A DNA stretch of 64,000 bases. Source: Nelumbo lutea. Lineage: Eukaryota; Streptophyta; Magnoliopsida; Proteales; Nelumbonaceae. Below the pieces are notes generated by a model. The model saw only the letters and a list, made by a program, of their open reading frames with translations. It was not told where the DNA came from and did no database searches. The position numbers and the translations under genes were made by a program. This document shows, piece by piece, positions 21,902 to 33,834 of this stretch. Location of the stretch: contig JAKGHH010000006.1 of the NCBI GenBank assembly GCA_022828595.1, positions 9,920,633-9,984,632 of the forward strand, read 5' to 3'. Positions within the stretch are counted from its first letter, which is position 1; each line of letters starts with the position of its first letter.

Positions 21902-22265
21902 TTTAAAAATCAACCCGGAAATAAAACCGCTTTAGTCATCGGTTTCTGGGTTAGTGGTTCAACCATTTTAGGTTGAACGGTTTGACCCATACCATTAATT
22001 TTTTTTAGAAATAAACCCAGTAATTATTAGATTGATAAGGGGGTAAGGAGAGAGAGAGAGGATGTTGATTGATAATGCCCAGCTTTTATATATGAAAGAT
22101 TTTTTTTTTTAAATTCTCAATTCTACATATAATCGATATCAGTCAAAAACCCGCAAAATGCTGCTTGGGTTGAATGGTTTAGTGGTTCAACCCAAAATCA
22201 GACCTGAAACTATGACAAGTTCTCGGGTTGAATGATTCGACCGTCCAGTTAGGTTTTTAAAACAA
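21902..22265. repeat. Dispersed 'AACGGTT' repeat family, copy 1
   Basis: This stretch is built of CGGTTTCTGGGTTAGTGG, GGTTGAACGGTTTGACCC and GGTTTTTAAAAC-type words, with an AT-rich centre and an (AG)n run (about 22047-22062). The same word set recurs at 33835, 36560, 38645, 40572 and in the ends of 49161-50526. The copies are too diverged to define ends here. Confidence 0.5.
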
Positions 22266-25200
22266 TGTTGTATAAGCGTTAGAAGTCAAATCTGTCCAAC
22301 TAAACATGATTTAGGTATTATGAAGTAAAAAATGCCCATAAGGTATTCATGGAGTCTTAATAGGAATGCTCCAAACACCCCCTAAAATGTAGTTATAACC
22401 TTCCAAGTTCTACATGACATCATGTTGCCATCTTTCCCTCCGAGTCATATAAGAACTTTCAAACTTTTAGCTTCATAACCCTTGCACATAAAACAAGCCC
22501 TTTTATATGGATGGCTTTTAAATTAAAAAAAAAAAAAAGAAATTGAAACAATAGATGGCTAATATTAGTCATGGAAAGGATCAGTGGTGAGGATATAGGT
22601 TGAAGTGGATTGATGGACTGAAAACGTGGCCATCCAAAGAGTTCCGAGAGGGTGGACGATCCAGATTAGCCACGTTGTCTTTCCACGTGCCAAAAATAGA
22701 ACGGATGGTGTCTTGAAGCTCCCAACATGATATGGAAAAATGTTACAAAATAAGGTTAAGTCGGGAGCTTCCCCACGTGACCAACCCACTGGATTTTAGC
22801 CACACCTTCAATCATGCAGCCCAGTCAGTCAGTCATATACTAACCTTGTGGAGTTTTACCTTCAATCATGGGCCCACAATCATTCAACCTCTCAATATGG
22901 GCCCTATATATTTTTTCACTGGCGTGGGATATTATCATTGGTTTTACAGCTAAAATATGAAGACTTCTTTTGAGTTCTGAATTAGGCTGATGTGAAAGAT
23001 TAGTGGGTTGTTCATGTATACAGTGAACTGGCTATTTAGTTGGGCCATTCTTTATTAAACTTTTCCGTGGCAAATTAGGTTTGTGTTGGTGTTCCAACAC
23101 ATCTTTGGCCTCCACAGGGGGCAAGGTAGGGATGAATCAGATCAGATTTGGTCCAATCCAATCCAATCCGATGATTATTTTGGACCATTTTGAATCAGTC
23201 CAATTCAACGTCTGGACCATCCAGTCTGTTCAAATTGGTTTTAGTTTTGGATTGTTCTAATCTAAACTTGGTCCATTGATACCTGTATTCTTATTTTCTA
23301 TCAATGGACGGAATATCGGTTCAATTTAATCCCAATCTAATATAAATCCACTACGGATGGACCAGGTCCAATCCAATCCAATAAATACTTTACACTACTA
23401 AGTCTAGACTGGACTGGTCCAATTCAATATGTCTTAGTGATCCATCCAATCCATTCAAATAGATTTTGATTTGGATGGGGTCCAACTCAAAACTGGTCCA
23501 TTGACGCTCCTAGAGCAAAGTGCCATATGTTAGACCTAGTTAGTGGGTTAATGACAAAGTGCATGCAAGATTTGAACCTGTGCCAACATAACCATTGGTC
23601 ATTGGCTACATGTCAAATTAGCTTGGAGGTCAAAAAGGAGTTTAAAGGTCCAAGTTCCACTCTGGTCAATGCAAACTGATGCTCACACTGTTTCAAACAG
23701 CCTCTTGCAATCTTGTATTGAAAATATCTTCCCACGAAATAAAGTACATAAATACAGAGATATTCCTAATACAAAGCTGTAAAGACTGTTCGAACGGATG
23801 TTGCACTGGCAGAAGCCGAACTCTAAAATTCCCTTCTCAACCAAAATAATTGGCTAAAAGAAGACTGCAATGCTTTTTAGATAATCTCTTAGCAAAATTG
23901 GAAACAAAATGAAATCAAAGAGTTGATAACAAGGAAATTGGCCAATCTTTGAGGTTCCTCTGGTACTGGAGTCCTTCCTCAATAAACTAAAAACATTAGA
24001 CATGACATGGCAATTGGCCAATTCCCCTGCTACGACCAATCAGGGACCTTACCAGCAACCACCTAGCTGGCACCTTCAAATACTACTTAGGCCAATAGGT
24101 GATGAACTCGACAGAGTTCACACAGTTTATTCAATGCCAAGGCTCCCCTTGAATCGTTGCCCTTGTAAGCTGTTGTCTATCTCCTGTTACGTCAGAAGTG
24201 TGCAGAGGGCCATTGGGCTCTCAGAGTTGGACAAAGGACATGGAATCTGTATAATAGATGTGTATGTGGACAGAGTAATTTTATGATTTAATGAGGGTAA
24301 TTCTGTAATTGAGCCCCCCCTCCCCAAAGAGTTCTTTGCTTGAATCATAATTGAACAAAAGTAACTACTTTCTTGGTTGTTTCTATCGAGGATTGATGAT
24401 ACGGACCTTCAATCTTAATCCAGTGGGCCCTTTTCAATATGGGTTGTCATTGCCAGCCCATTTTGCACAAGAAAGCGGTAACACAACATAATACACCTGT
24501 TGGGATCGTCTGGGCCGGTGTTTGTGGTTGCCTTCTGGTTGGCGGCCCTCCGAACACCACCTGTCCCTTCTTCACCCATGACAACATGAGATGAGATGAG
24601 ACGGAGTCTTAACGCTATCTCCCATTCTTTGGAATTATTTCAAGTTTAAAGGAAAAGAAGGAAACATACATTTTATTTTATATATATGAATGGATTGGAG
24701 TAATTTGATGATATTTATATTTTTTATTTTAATTATACCCATAAATTTGACCACGTGGCAAAAGGTCATGAATAGAGAGGAAAATGTGGCCCCTCTTCAG
24801 CCCATACCATCTTGCCACGTGGAAGATTCATGGTTCACTTAGACTTCTTAATTAGGCGACCCTATCTGCTTAAAATTAATATTGCCAAACAATGTTCCTA
24901 CTTCATACTAATTCTTGGGAAGATTTTCCTCTCCAAGCCTTCTTAATTACTTCTTTACCCACAAGGTTTTTTACTTTACAAAGAAAGATTTTCACTTATT
25001 CAGTAAAATAATGGCTTGGTAGCATCATTTGCCCGACAAAGAAAGCGTAGAAGTGTTGTATTTGGTATCATTGTTATTTTTACCTAAAATATTTTGAGCT
25101 GATGAACACATATTTGTGAAAGAATTTTTTTTTTTTTATTTGTCTAAAACATTTTGGGTTGATCAATAAAAATTGTTGTTTCTATATAAAACATCAACAT

Positions 25201-25304
25201 CAAAATTTGATACTTTAACTATAAACGTCACTGATCAGTCATATATATATATATTGGTTGAAGTGACTCTCATATATGATGCGATAATACATGTTTCTCA
25301 CCAT
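22266..25304. other. Intergenic DNA, no gene seen
   Basis: Only short unrelated frames occur. 23130-23510 is rich in TCCAATCCAAT and GGTCCA words read in both directions, probably a degenerate MITE. A pair of G-boxes lies at 24751-24822. No coding domain, tRNA or LTR is recognised. Confidence 0.5.
24751..24822. promoter_or_regulatory. Inverted pair of G-box motifs
   Basis: CCACGTGGCAA (24751-24761) and its exact inverse TTGCCACGTGG (24812-24822) are 50 bp apart. CACGTG is the core bound by plant bZIP and bHLH factors such as ABF or PIF proteins. No gene start is seen within several kb, so a promoter role is unproven. Confidence 0.35.
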
Positions 25305-25313
25305 TTTATATTA

Positions 25314-25977
25314 GGGAAAATTTCACTTTAGTACCCCGAACTTTGGGGGTAGTGTCAAGTTAATATCCAAATTATCAAAAAGTGTCAATTTAATCTCTAC
25401 CGTTAACAGTCTGTCAGCTATCTTACCACATATAACGTGCCACTTCAAAATGTCAAAACTACCCTTGAAAACAAAACACTGTTAATTGTCTTCTACTCAA
25501 GACTGAACCATAATAATATTAAGCCACAGTTGGATTGACTTGACGAGAGAATAGAGGATGTGAATTGATGAATCCGAACCCATGAACACCAGTGCACGTA
25601 CAGTCGGACCCATCAACACTTGACCCATGAACACGTCTTTGTTGAAGAGAACCAGTGCAGCCACATCTTTTCATGTTTTGTTTTTGTCATTTTTTTACCT
25701 TCATAAAGAAATCTATATCTGAGTCTATGCTCCAAATGCAGGACCCAATAATTGCAACTACAGTCAACAGAGTTTCTGAAATGGAGGGGGTGGTTAGAGA
25801 TCCGATACGAATCAGAAGAAAATTAGATAATTGGTGAAGGGTAATTTTGTCCTTTTATATAATACTTAACATGGATTAACGGTTTTGGACTGACTTAACC
25901 CATTTTAAAAATTTAAATACTACAGTGACGCATTTGAGATTACCCCAAAGCTCAAGATAATAAAGCGGAATTTTCCA
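25314..25977. mobile_element. Non-autonomous Mutator-like (MULE) element, 9-bp TSD TTTATATTA
   Basis: Perfect 9-bp repeats TTTATATTA lie at 25305-25313 and 25978-25986. The ends GGGAAAATTTCACTTTAGTA and, inverted, TGGAAAATTCCGCTTTATTA continue into long inverted repeats sharing the ACTTTGGGG and CCGTTAA words, over roughly 150 bp per side. No transposase is encoded. A 9-bp duplication with long inverted ends is the Mutator pattern. Confidence 0.85.
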
Positions 25978-25986
25978 TTTATATTA

Positions 25987-26902
25987 TTCAATCCAAAACA
26001 TTTCGGGTAGAAGGTTAATTAAGCTTATTCAGCAAACAGCTTCACCCATTTCTTTAAAACGGTGCAGCATGCAGCCAATCTCTGAACAGTCCATCAGAAT
26101 CATCAGATAGATAGGAAGTTTTAAATTGGTTATTCATTCAAATTTCAATCCCATATATGTTAATTAAAAGTTAAAACCATCATGTACTCTATCCATTATC
26201 AGCTGTTCAAAGTTGATAGTTTTACTTTAGAGCAATGGCTACATAAGAGCATATTTCGAAAACAGAGAAGAGTTCTCAGACTGAAATCTGCTCCATGAAT
26301 AGTGGATTATGTCTGGAACATGTGGAGCCCCAATAGTTTGTCATCACATGGAAGATTCAGATTCTTTCGTAGTTGAGGATTTTTCTATTGGTTATGTTTG
26401 GTTTGAAGAAAAATGTAGGGAAAGGAAGGAAAATATAGGGAAATCTATATAAGATTTGTAATGATTTCCCCACATTTTTCTTCCTTTACCTACTTTTTCC
26501 TTCAAACCAAATATGGCTTAAATGATCCGACTAGCTTAAACCTGTCTTACATGATTATGATGATCTGAACTACTCTTTTCACATGTTCTGCCCATCTGAT
26601 AGTTTGGTCGGGACGATCTGCTTAGTGACATGCATCCATCAATAAGGATTGTGCAAGAGTTCTAATGCACCAAATAGCTAAAATATTAAAGGGGCATTAT
26701 TTAGAATTAATCTTTTTACAGCATTATCTTTAAAATATGTAAGTGCAAATTAATATACCATATAATGTCGTCAATACAAGAAATAGGCTGGCTACCTAAT
26801 ATTCAATTCATATACGAGGATTCTAGAAATAATAATATGCTTTGAAGAATAAAGGGTACCATCACATAATTATTTTCTCTAAATCTATCATTAATTATTC
26901 AT
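25987..26902. other. Intergenic DNA, no gene seen
   Basis: This is AT-rich sequence. A local inverted repeat is visible at about 26395-26516 (GGTTTGAAGAAAAATGTAGG and CTACTTTTTCCTTCAAACC). Nothing else is recognised. Confidence 0.45.
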
Positions 26903-27151
26903 AAGGTTCAAAGTATCGATACATATCATCCCGTATTGATCAATACGTATCATTCCATGACCCCTCCAATACGCCCCTATGGTGGGTGCATTTGGAGTCT
27001 GACCGGTTCAAGGGATGGAGGAGCCCTAAACTGGCTACCCTGAACCTGTTTCAGAAAAAATAAAATAAAATAAAAAAAACTAAAAAAAGCAGTATCAATT
27101 CGCCTGATACACCCATACCAACATATTGGGCGTATCGATATTTTGAACCTT
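26903..27151. mobile_element. MITE of the GGTTCAAAGTATCGATAC family, copy 1
   Basis: The left end AAGGTTCAAAGTATCGATAC is matched inverted by GTATCGATATTTTGAACCTT at the right end, about 249 bp apart. The inside holds further CGTATTGATCAATACG palindromes and an A-rich tract. The two other copies are at 51383 and 56805. There is no coding capacity. Confidence 0.8.
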
Positions 27152-28296
27152 GATCATTCCTTAGTTCTTCCTGTGATTTTTCTTTAGAGACTTTCATTAA
27201 TCATTCTTTAGAGACTATAATATGATGTAGTGACGACTGGTGGCATTGTCCTCATCAATACTCTTATTCTTCTTGATCTTGATATAAGATATTTGCATTA
27301 TTTAGGCATATGAAATGTCCTCCCCCCCCCCCCCTCTGAAGAGAAAAAAAAAATCTTGAATTTTGACAAAGTAATAGTTTAAAAAAAAATAAAATAAAAT
27401 AAAGTTAATATTACTTCCAATATCCATGAGTACTGCTAGGCAGTTTAACTATAATATTTCTCAAGTTATATCCTGAAATTTTAACATTGCTTCAATTTAA
27501 TTTTTCATTTTTATCTATTAAAGTTTGTAATATAACATTCTGCATCTACATTAACTTGTTCATCTGTTTTTTTTTTTTTTTTTGCTCATCTTTGCACCCA
27601 ATTTTTCAATTTTTTGGTTATAAATTAATGGCCAGCTTTATTTGATTTTTTTCTTTTCCTTTCAAAAATTTTATAGAGTTATGCATAGTTTAATCAACCA
27701 TAGCCATTGTCTCTATATATTAGATTCCTAGACAAGAACAAACAAATACATTAGCTAGAGCACCTTCCCATGCACGCTTAAACCTCAGCTTTCATATTCA
27801 GTTAAATAAAATAAAAATTTAAATCCGGAATGTTAAATGTGATTATTTTTTTCTGGACGGTAAGATTTATATGGCAATCATAATCATTTAAATCTGTTGT
27901 TTTTCTTATAAATCCGTACTAAATATATTGAGAAACAATTTTTATGATTTAATTACAATATGATCGATGTTCCATAATTTTCAAAAATAAATCATTAAAA
28001 AAAAATAATGTGAACATCCAAACAAATTTTCTATTTATAAGTGACACACATGCATCTAGTGAATTTGATTGTTTTTTACCTTGATTCAATATGATTTTTT
28101 TTTCCCAAGCCATGTTTCCGTAAGGATTGCATATAGATAGACGCAATTAATCCAATAGAACTATTGAAGTTTTATGCATATTGTATAATTTGCAATAATA
28201 CATAAGGAAATGGCTAGGTTTTGACAACCAAAGTTTTCCAAAAGAATTTTGGGAACATAAAACATACGTGGCCAAGAATTTATTTTATAGATAGAT

Positions 28297-28329
<33 letters not shown>

Positions 28330-28356
28330 CAACATATGATTGCCATGCAAAATCTA
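27152..28356. other. Intergenic DNA, no gene seen
   Basis: Low-complexity tracts occur: a C run at about 27321-27334, T run at 27568-27583, and (GA)n at 28297-28328. No gene-like signal is seen. Confidence 0.5.
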
Positions 28357-28535
28357 AAGCTTGGGGAATAGTAAAATCTCAGGCTGACAAGTGTGAGAAT
28401 GTGGGTTCAAGTATGAGAATAACCGTTTTGAGCCAAAAGAAAAATGCCAAAAGTTAGGTCCCTATCTAGTCTACCCCTCCCAAGACCCCATATAATGGGA
28501 CTTTCATTGGATAATGCACCTTATATGCTTATCAT
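28357..28535 (+). mobile_element. Probable tRNA-derived SINE (Au-like)
   Basis: AAGCTTGGGGAATAGTAAAA, then GTGGGTTCAAGTATGAG resembling a tRNA B box (GGTTCRANNCC), then GTCTACCCCTCCCAAGACCC and ATAATGGGACTTTC..GCACC echo the conserved layout of plant Au-type SINEs. Flanking duplications are not obvious. The call rests on remembered family features. Confidence 0.5.
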
Positions 28536-30831
28536 GTGAAATTTATATTTCATGAGAATTGCATATAATTTTGCCAACTATTTTCATTATATATTTAGTT
28601 AATATTTTATTAGATACCCCCCCCCCCAATTATGTGTAACATCATCAGCAGTGAAAATTACTAAGTTCTGCCCAATGCTATACAGTTTCTTAATGGCATG
28701 AAGTTCCTACGTGGTTGGTGGCTTTCATTATATGACTTAGGCCATCTAAAGTCTCTCTCTCTCTCTCTGATAAATAAACATTCTGTCATAGCTACAAAGA
28801 AGAAGTAATGACCTAGAGGCTGAACCATTTTTTACTCTAAGTTGTGTGTCAGTGGTTCAAATAGGACAGAACTTGACACGTCAGCATACATACTACATAC
28901 ATATATACATAGTTACATGTGTATATCTCTATACATATGTGTGTGTGCTTGTGAGTATTTATTATTTTATGTAATTTATATTTTTTATTTTAGTTTTTGA
29001 TATTTTTATTCATAAAAATGCTAAAATTAGGACTTGAGGATAAAAACGGAAATTCAAACTTTTGTAAAAATAGCTGGGCAAGGCACCGTTAACACCTTGG
29101 AACACGTAGGTCTCAACAAGTTACTCAAGTTCTAAACAAAAAAAAAAAAAAAATCACCTCAACCAAACAACCAAGCACAAAGTTATGGCCTTTTGCAAGT
29201 TTTGCTATCAGGTGGATCTTGAACAAATCAATGGTTTTTGGATTGACTTTTGAAAAACAGACATAAAAAAGAGGTCGGGTGACAGTTCAAATGGTTCAAA
29301 CCTCCCGTTCAACGGCGAGTTGAAAACACTACCCTTAGTTTTAACCTACTAAACATATGTTATTTAACCCATACAACATCGGTTCTACTTATATGATTTA
29401 GAATTTTCTCTTATTAAAGCACAGACAAAGAATGGAAGTTGATTCCTTACAGAAATTTAGGTTGCTTTTAGACATTTATTGTCGTTATTCATTATGGTGA
29501 TATAATTCATGCATTTGAATATTATTCGAATCTGTGTCCATCTCCAACTTTTCTTTCATCTTTTCGCCTCTGATCCCAGTTCTGGAGTTTGGAAGGGAAA
29601 TTGCAAAAATGAAGAGCAAGTTTGGAGGCCACATGGATTAATTTGAGTTTGTATTTCTATTACTTTTACTTTCTTCTCATAAATCCTTACGTATGTATAT
29701 ATCCTATATTTAAGACTATTCCCACAAAGAAATCAACATTATCTATAAAATTAAAGTCTCAAAAGGATGAAATCTGCAACCTCACTGGGAGAACTTTGCC
29801 TGGAATCAAGAGTCAAGCCTACATTATCTTCTTCTTACACGTTCAATAATTGAGAGAGAGAGAGAGAGAGATGTGGGAAGAAGACTGGAAGCTAGCGAGC
29901 AAGAGTAAAGATGTCTTCATTGATATTCGAGCGACAAGAAGCTATAAAACCCAAAGACATAAATCTGTATTGCAACGGTACTTAGCGAGAATATGGCTGC
30001 AAGTTTCAAAGAAAGCAGGCAATAACAAAAACAACTCTCCAAGATAAAGCTGCAAACGGAACCCTTCCAACTGTAAGAATCGGAATCAATATGCTGTTTC
30101 TGGCAGCACTTTCTGAACGTCACTTTATCCCTTCACTGACCATTTGACACAACAATACAACCAAGGAATCTCCATCTACGACCCACCATTAATTTCTACC
30201 ACCTCGTCTTCGATGCAAAAGAAATCATAGAGCTTCCAGGGTGAAGAATTATGAAAACTCTTTTTTCTTTTTTTCTTTTTCCTGTTGTCTATGTTTTTCT
30301 TCTTTATCTAAATATAGATCCAGAAAAAAATGTGGAAAAGAAGAAGAATTAATTCAAGTACTTTAAGCATATATTCCTGATCAATCTTGATGAAGTCTTA
30401 CTGACCACCACGCTAAAAATTCAAGAAAAAAAAGGAAAAAGAAATGAAACCTTGGAATACTTCTACATGTTGATAATTATAAAATGACATCTTATGTAGA
30501 CAGTAAATGGATACAAAGTGAAACATGAGCTCTTTTTAATTTTCTCATATAAATGAAAACATTCAGAAACACCTAATAATCTTTCCATTTTCCTTTGTTT
30601 TTTCTTCTCTCCTGCTTCTTGGTACATACACTCACAAGGTAACCACACTTTAAAACACAGAGAAAAGCACTAAAATTAGTTAAGAATAAGTTGAAAGGAA
30701 GAAAAAAAAACCAGATAGAACAGACTGATACTTCAACCATATTCATATACCATATCCCCAAACAAGCAAACAATGGAAAACCCAAATGAAAAATAACTTA
30801 TTCAAAAATAGAGAAGGAAGAGACGAGGTCC
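28536..30831. other. Intergenic DNA upstream of Dof 3' end, no gene seen
   Basis: Short tracts (C run 28617-28627, CT repeats about 28750, GA repeat about 29851-29871) and a diverged AACGGTT-type block around 29040-29340. A 65-codon frame at 29850-30047 begins in the GA repeat and has no recognisable domain. The sequence next to 30832 is probably the Dof 3' untranslated region. Confidence 0.45.
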
Positions 30832-31842
30832 TTAAGGAAATGCACCATTGGTTGTTGATAGATCTGAGCATGAAAACGCGGCATTCCAGTAACCCAGTTC
30901 TCCTCCAGCAACAGGAGCTGGTTCTATGATAGACGAAGACGATGATGATGGTGCTGCAACAGCTGCCACATTACTCTGGACTGATGCCGAATTATCATAG
31001 TAATTCACGGATTGTCTGAGCCTTTGATAAAGATCTTGAATCCCTGAATTCTGAACTTCACCCAGTAATAATGTGTGCTGTTGCTGATGAGATTGGTGGT
31101 GGTGGTGGTGGTGTGTTTGATGTAGATTGTTTCTCCAGAATGAGCTGCATAGTCCAATTGGAACCTGAGTCAGAGGATCTAGGTTCAGGACTCGTGCATT
31201 TATTGCACCCGTCACTGCTGGTGAGTCCGACGTGATATGGGATCCGATAATACCCGCCTCATCTTTGATGGTAACTGGATTACAAATGGGGTTAGGGTTA
31301 GGGTTAAGGTTTTGGCTTGCTCTCAGTAAGGCTAACAGTTGAGAATTCTGTGGAGTAGCCCATAAAATTGGGTTAGATGGCGGGTCGTGATCAAACCCAC
31401 TTCCAAGGCTCGATTTAACGATCTCTGATGCAATTTTGACCTTCCCCATGCTTGATTTGGCAACTGAAACTGTGGACATACTTGTGTTCTTGCTCTTCCG
31501 GCAGCCGCCCCCGATCGGCACGTTACGGAGGGCGCCACCTTTGGTCCAGTACCGTCGGCAGGTCTTGCAGAAGTGGCGAGGCTGAGTGAGGTTGTAGTTG
31601 TTGTAGTAGCAGAACTTGGTGTTGGAAGAATCACATCTTGGGCACCTCACATTTTGGTGCTCTGAGGATCCTGATGATGTTGTGGTGGTTGTAGTTGAAG
31701 TAGTTGTTGTTGCTGTTGTCGTTGTAGAAGAAGAAGACGAAAGAGATGGTGATGAGCCTTCTAAAACTCCAGCACCAATCGAGATGTTCCTCTCTCCTCC
31801 TACTAGTCCTGCACTAGTATTTCCTAACAACTCTTGAATCAT
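30832..31842 (-). CDS. Dof-type zinc-finger transcription factor
   Basis: A nuclear DNA-binding protein of 336 residues in one uninterrupted exon. The Dof domain spans about residues 65-117 with the C2C2 finger C-x2-C-x21-C-x2-C at Cys67, Cys70, Cys92 and Cys95, containing [18 protein letters not shown] and [20 protein letters not shown]. Dof proteins bind AAAG sites. A Ser/Thr-rich stretch (33-60) precedes the finger; a His tract (244-249) and a Ser run lie in the variable C-terminal half. The start MIQELLG is the first ATG after the 5' untranslated region. The [15 protein letters not shown] wording recalls the Arabidopsis Dof5.4/OBP4 group, but I leave the symbol empty because the orthologue was not tested. 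Confidence 0.95.
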   Translation of the reverse strand: MIQELLGNTSAGLVGGERNISIGAGVLEGSSPSLSSSSSTTTTATTTTSTTTTTTSSGSSEHQNVRCPRCDSSNTKFCYYNNYNLTQPRHFCKTCRRYWTKGGALRNVPIGGGCRKSKNTSMSTVSVAKSSMGKVKIASEIVKSSLGSGFDHDPPSNPILWATPQNSQLLALLRASQNLNPNPNPICNPVTIKDEAGIIGSHITSDSPAVTGAINARVLNLDPLTQVPIGLCSSFWRNNLHQTHHHHHHQSHQQQHTLLLGEVQNSGIQDLYQRLRQSVNYYDNSASVQSNVAAVAAPSSSSSSIIEPAPVAGGELGYWNAAFSCSDLSTTNGAFP

Positions 31843-32055
31843 CTTTTCTTCTTTGTAAATCTACAACAAATCCAAAACAAGAAAAGCAAGTCCTTTTGAG
31901 TAGTGAAAAAGCTACAAAGAAAGTAGGTTTTTCTTGTGTACTCAAAGCAATAAGGAGGTTAGTTTGAAAACAGGAATCGATCAGTTGCCATGGATGGTTT
32001 TGTTGGATAGTTTTTTGTGGGTGCAAAAGAATTACAGGGATTGGAGATTTGGGGC

Positions 32056-32064
32056 TTTAATATA
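32056..32064 (-). promoter_or_regulatory. Probable TATA box of the Dof gene
   Basis: On the - strand the sequence is CTATATTAAAG, about 215 bp before the start codon. Transcription would then start near 32025-32030, giving a leader of about 185 nt. No other TATA-like word is better placed. Confidence 0.5.
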
Positions 32065-32080
32065 GATGTAAGAAGAAAGA

Positions 32081-32109
32081 AACCACTTTATCTGTTCCAA
32101 AAAGTGGTT
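32081..32109. promoter_or_regulatory. Inverted AACCACTTT / AAAGTGGTT pair upstream of the Dof TATA box
   Basis: AACCACTTT (32081-32089) and AAAGTGGTT (32101-32109) form a perfect 9-bp inverted repeat with an 11-bp spacer, 17-45 bp upstream of the TATA box. Both halves hold AAAG on opposite strands, the core bound by Dof factors, so self-regulation is possible. Confidence 0.4.
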
Positions 32110-32732
32110 TTCAAATTTGGCTGTAAGCGGTTTCTTAGAGGGTTTTGATCAAATAATAGACCATATCTCTATTTTCCCAACTTACCCTTTTGATGCCCTT
32201 TGGTTTTTCATTTCATTTTTTTTTTTCCCTTATGAAAATGGCTATTGATAAGACTACATTATTATCTTCATGATTTCAGTGACAAACACAAGAAATATTA
32301 ACGAATTAATCATTAAAACAACTTTTCCACTTCAATTCTTGCACATCCATCAAAATTTAAGGAACATAAGCAATTTTCTTTAGCCCATCTGATAGATAAA
32401 ACAATTCAAGAATACTGAGTCATGGAGCCATTCCCCAAATCTCTTGTAGCTAGATGGGTTTTACTTTACTTATATCTATGTTTGTGTGATGATGATTTGA
32501 TTAGTGACTAGTGAGGATTTGTTTATTGTAATCTCGTAATCAAACTAAAGAAATTTAAAACAAAGTATATTTAATAATAAGGGCTTCTGGGTCCTTACTG
32601 GAGATGCTCGTTCAAAGACAATAATTACGAGTTCAAGGAGGGCTTATCACGTTGAAACACGTGTAAAGCTGAATGTCCCAGGTAAAAAGGCACTGTCCGA
32701 AACTTGTGGCTTGAATTTAGCCCTCTTTCTTC
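32110..32732. other. Upstream flank of the Dof gene, no further feature
   Basis: The sequence is AT-rich, as expected for a promoter and upstream region. No second gene start, repeat or recognisable operator is evident. Confidence 0.4.
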
Positions 32733-32872
32733 GAGTTCACATCAGCGCCCCACAATGCCCCATAGCACATCCCGACCTTGTATTGGAACATCTCCCGAAG
32801 AAGTCTGTGGGGATGTTCCTAATACAAGGTCGGGATATGCTGTAGCGAATTGTGGGGTGCTGATGTTAACTC
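32733..32872. ncRNA. 140-bp hairpin (MIRNA-like or MITE), unclassified
   Basis: Arms 32733-32796 and 32809-32872 (64 nt each) pair around a 12-nt loop with about seven mismatches by base identity (several are G:U pairs in RNA) and two single-base bulges. The block CATCCCGACCTTGTATT (about 32768-32784) pairs without error. Size, arm length and small loop fit a plant microRNA precursor or a very short foldback transposon. No target duplication is seen. It lies about 0.9 kb upstream of the Dof start codon. Confidence 0.55.
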
Positions 32873-33834
32873 CCCCCCACCCCACCCCACCCGCATCAAG
32901 CAAGATGATTGCTCCCGTGTGGTGCTAATGGTACATAATGATTCATGCTTGAATTAATTAATTAATTAATCACACGGTTAGTGGGTTATGCACACATGCT
33001 TTCTCACACGTGGGGCAGCGGGCAGCCAGCTTTTGGTTAAAATGATTTGGTTCAGCCTTAGGGGTTGGCATATTAGGTCTTTATTTTCCTTTTTTTTCCT
33101 TTTTTTGGTAGATAGCCAAATTAGGGTTAAAATTAGCATGATTGATTCATGCACTACTTGATGATGTTGTTGTTTGACTAAAGAGAATAATTAATTTTTT
33201 GGTTAGTTTGTGAGAAGTTTCCACCTACTTGGAAGCTCTTATTGAGGTTTAGCCATATTAGTCATTTTGGATGCAACCTCAAATAGAACCATTTCATTTT
33301 GTAAAATCCACCAATTACTGTCACCTGAAATGGGTTCAATTTGGGTTTCTGGAGTAAAAGGATCGTTTTCAAGAAAAAACCTAGCTTGCTAACATACAGC
33401 GAATGAATCCATTTTAAATGAAAATGGTGAACTAGCTAGTACTCTGTAATATAGGCCCCGATCCCAAAGTTTCTGGAGAGTAGCAGTTATATGGGCAACT
33501 GATGCCCTCGTGAAGGGATGGGTAAGTAACTTACATGTGCCTGAAATAACACTCTCTCCCTCTCGTCTTGCTCTTTACCCATATAACTTATATCACATAA
33601 GAATAAGAATGATGGAACCAAATTTATCTGGACAAATTTTATCACTTATCAAGTAAGTAAAAATGAATGGGCCCATAAAGAAAAATTAAGCCACCATGAA
33701 ATCATTTCATTTCTAAGCTTCCTCCAATCCGTGTAAGTCTATGTTAATTGTAGCTAGGGTTGTGTGAATGGTATATCCAAACCGGTTAAGATCTGAATCC
33801 TATATAATTTATAAATATATGGGTATTAATCATG
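32873..33834. other. Intergenic DNA, no gene seen
   Basis: A C-rich run (32871-32890) and four AATT repeats (about 32953-32970) are present. Otherwise the sequence is unremarkable and AT-rich. Confidence 0.45.

Noticed and set aside
22565..22953. Two overlapping frames on opposite strands
   Set aside because: No domain, and the region contains repeats of CCACGTG-like and GGGCCC-like words. Chance frames.
29850..30047. 65-codon frame starting in a GA repeat (MREREREM)
   Set aside because: The methionine lies in a microsatellite and the rest has no similarity that I know. A short non-coding transcript cannot be excluded.
31616..31837. 73-codon + strand frame with a long valine-rich run
   Set aside because: It is the antisense shadow of the Ser/Thr-rich N-terminus of the Dof protein.
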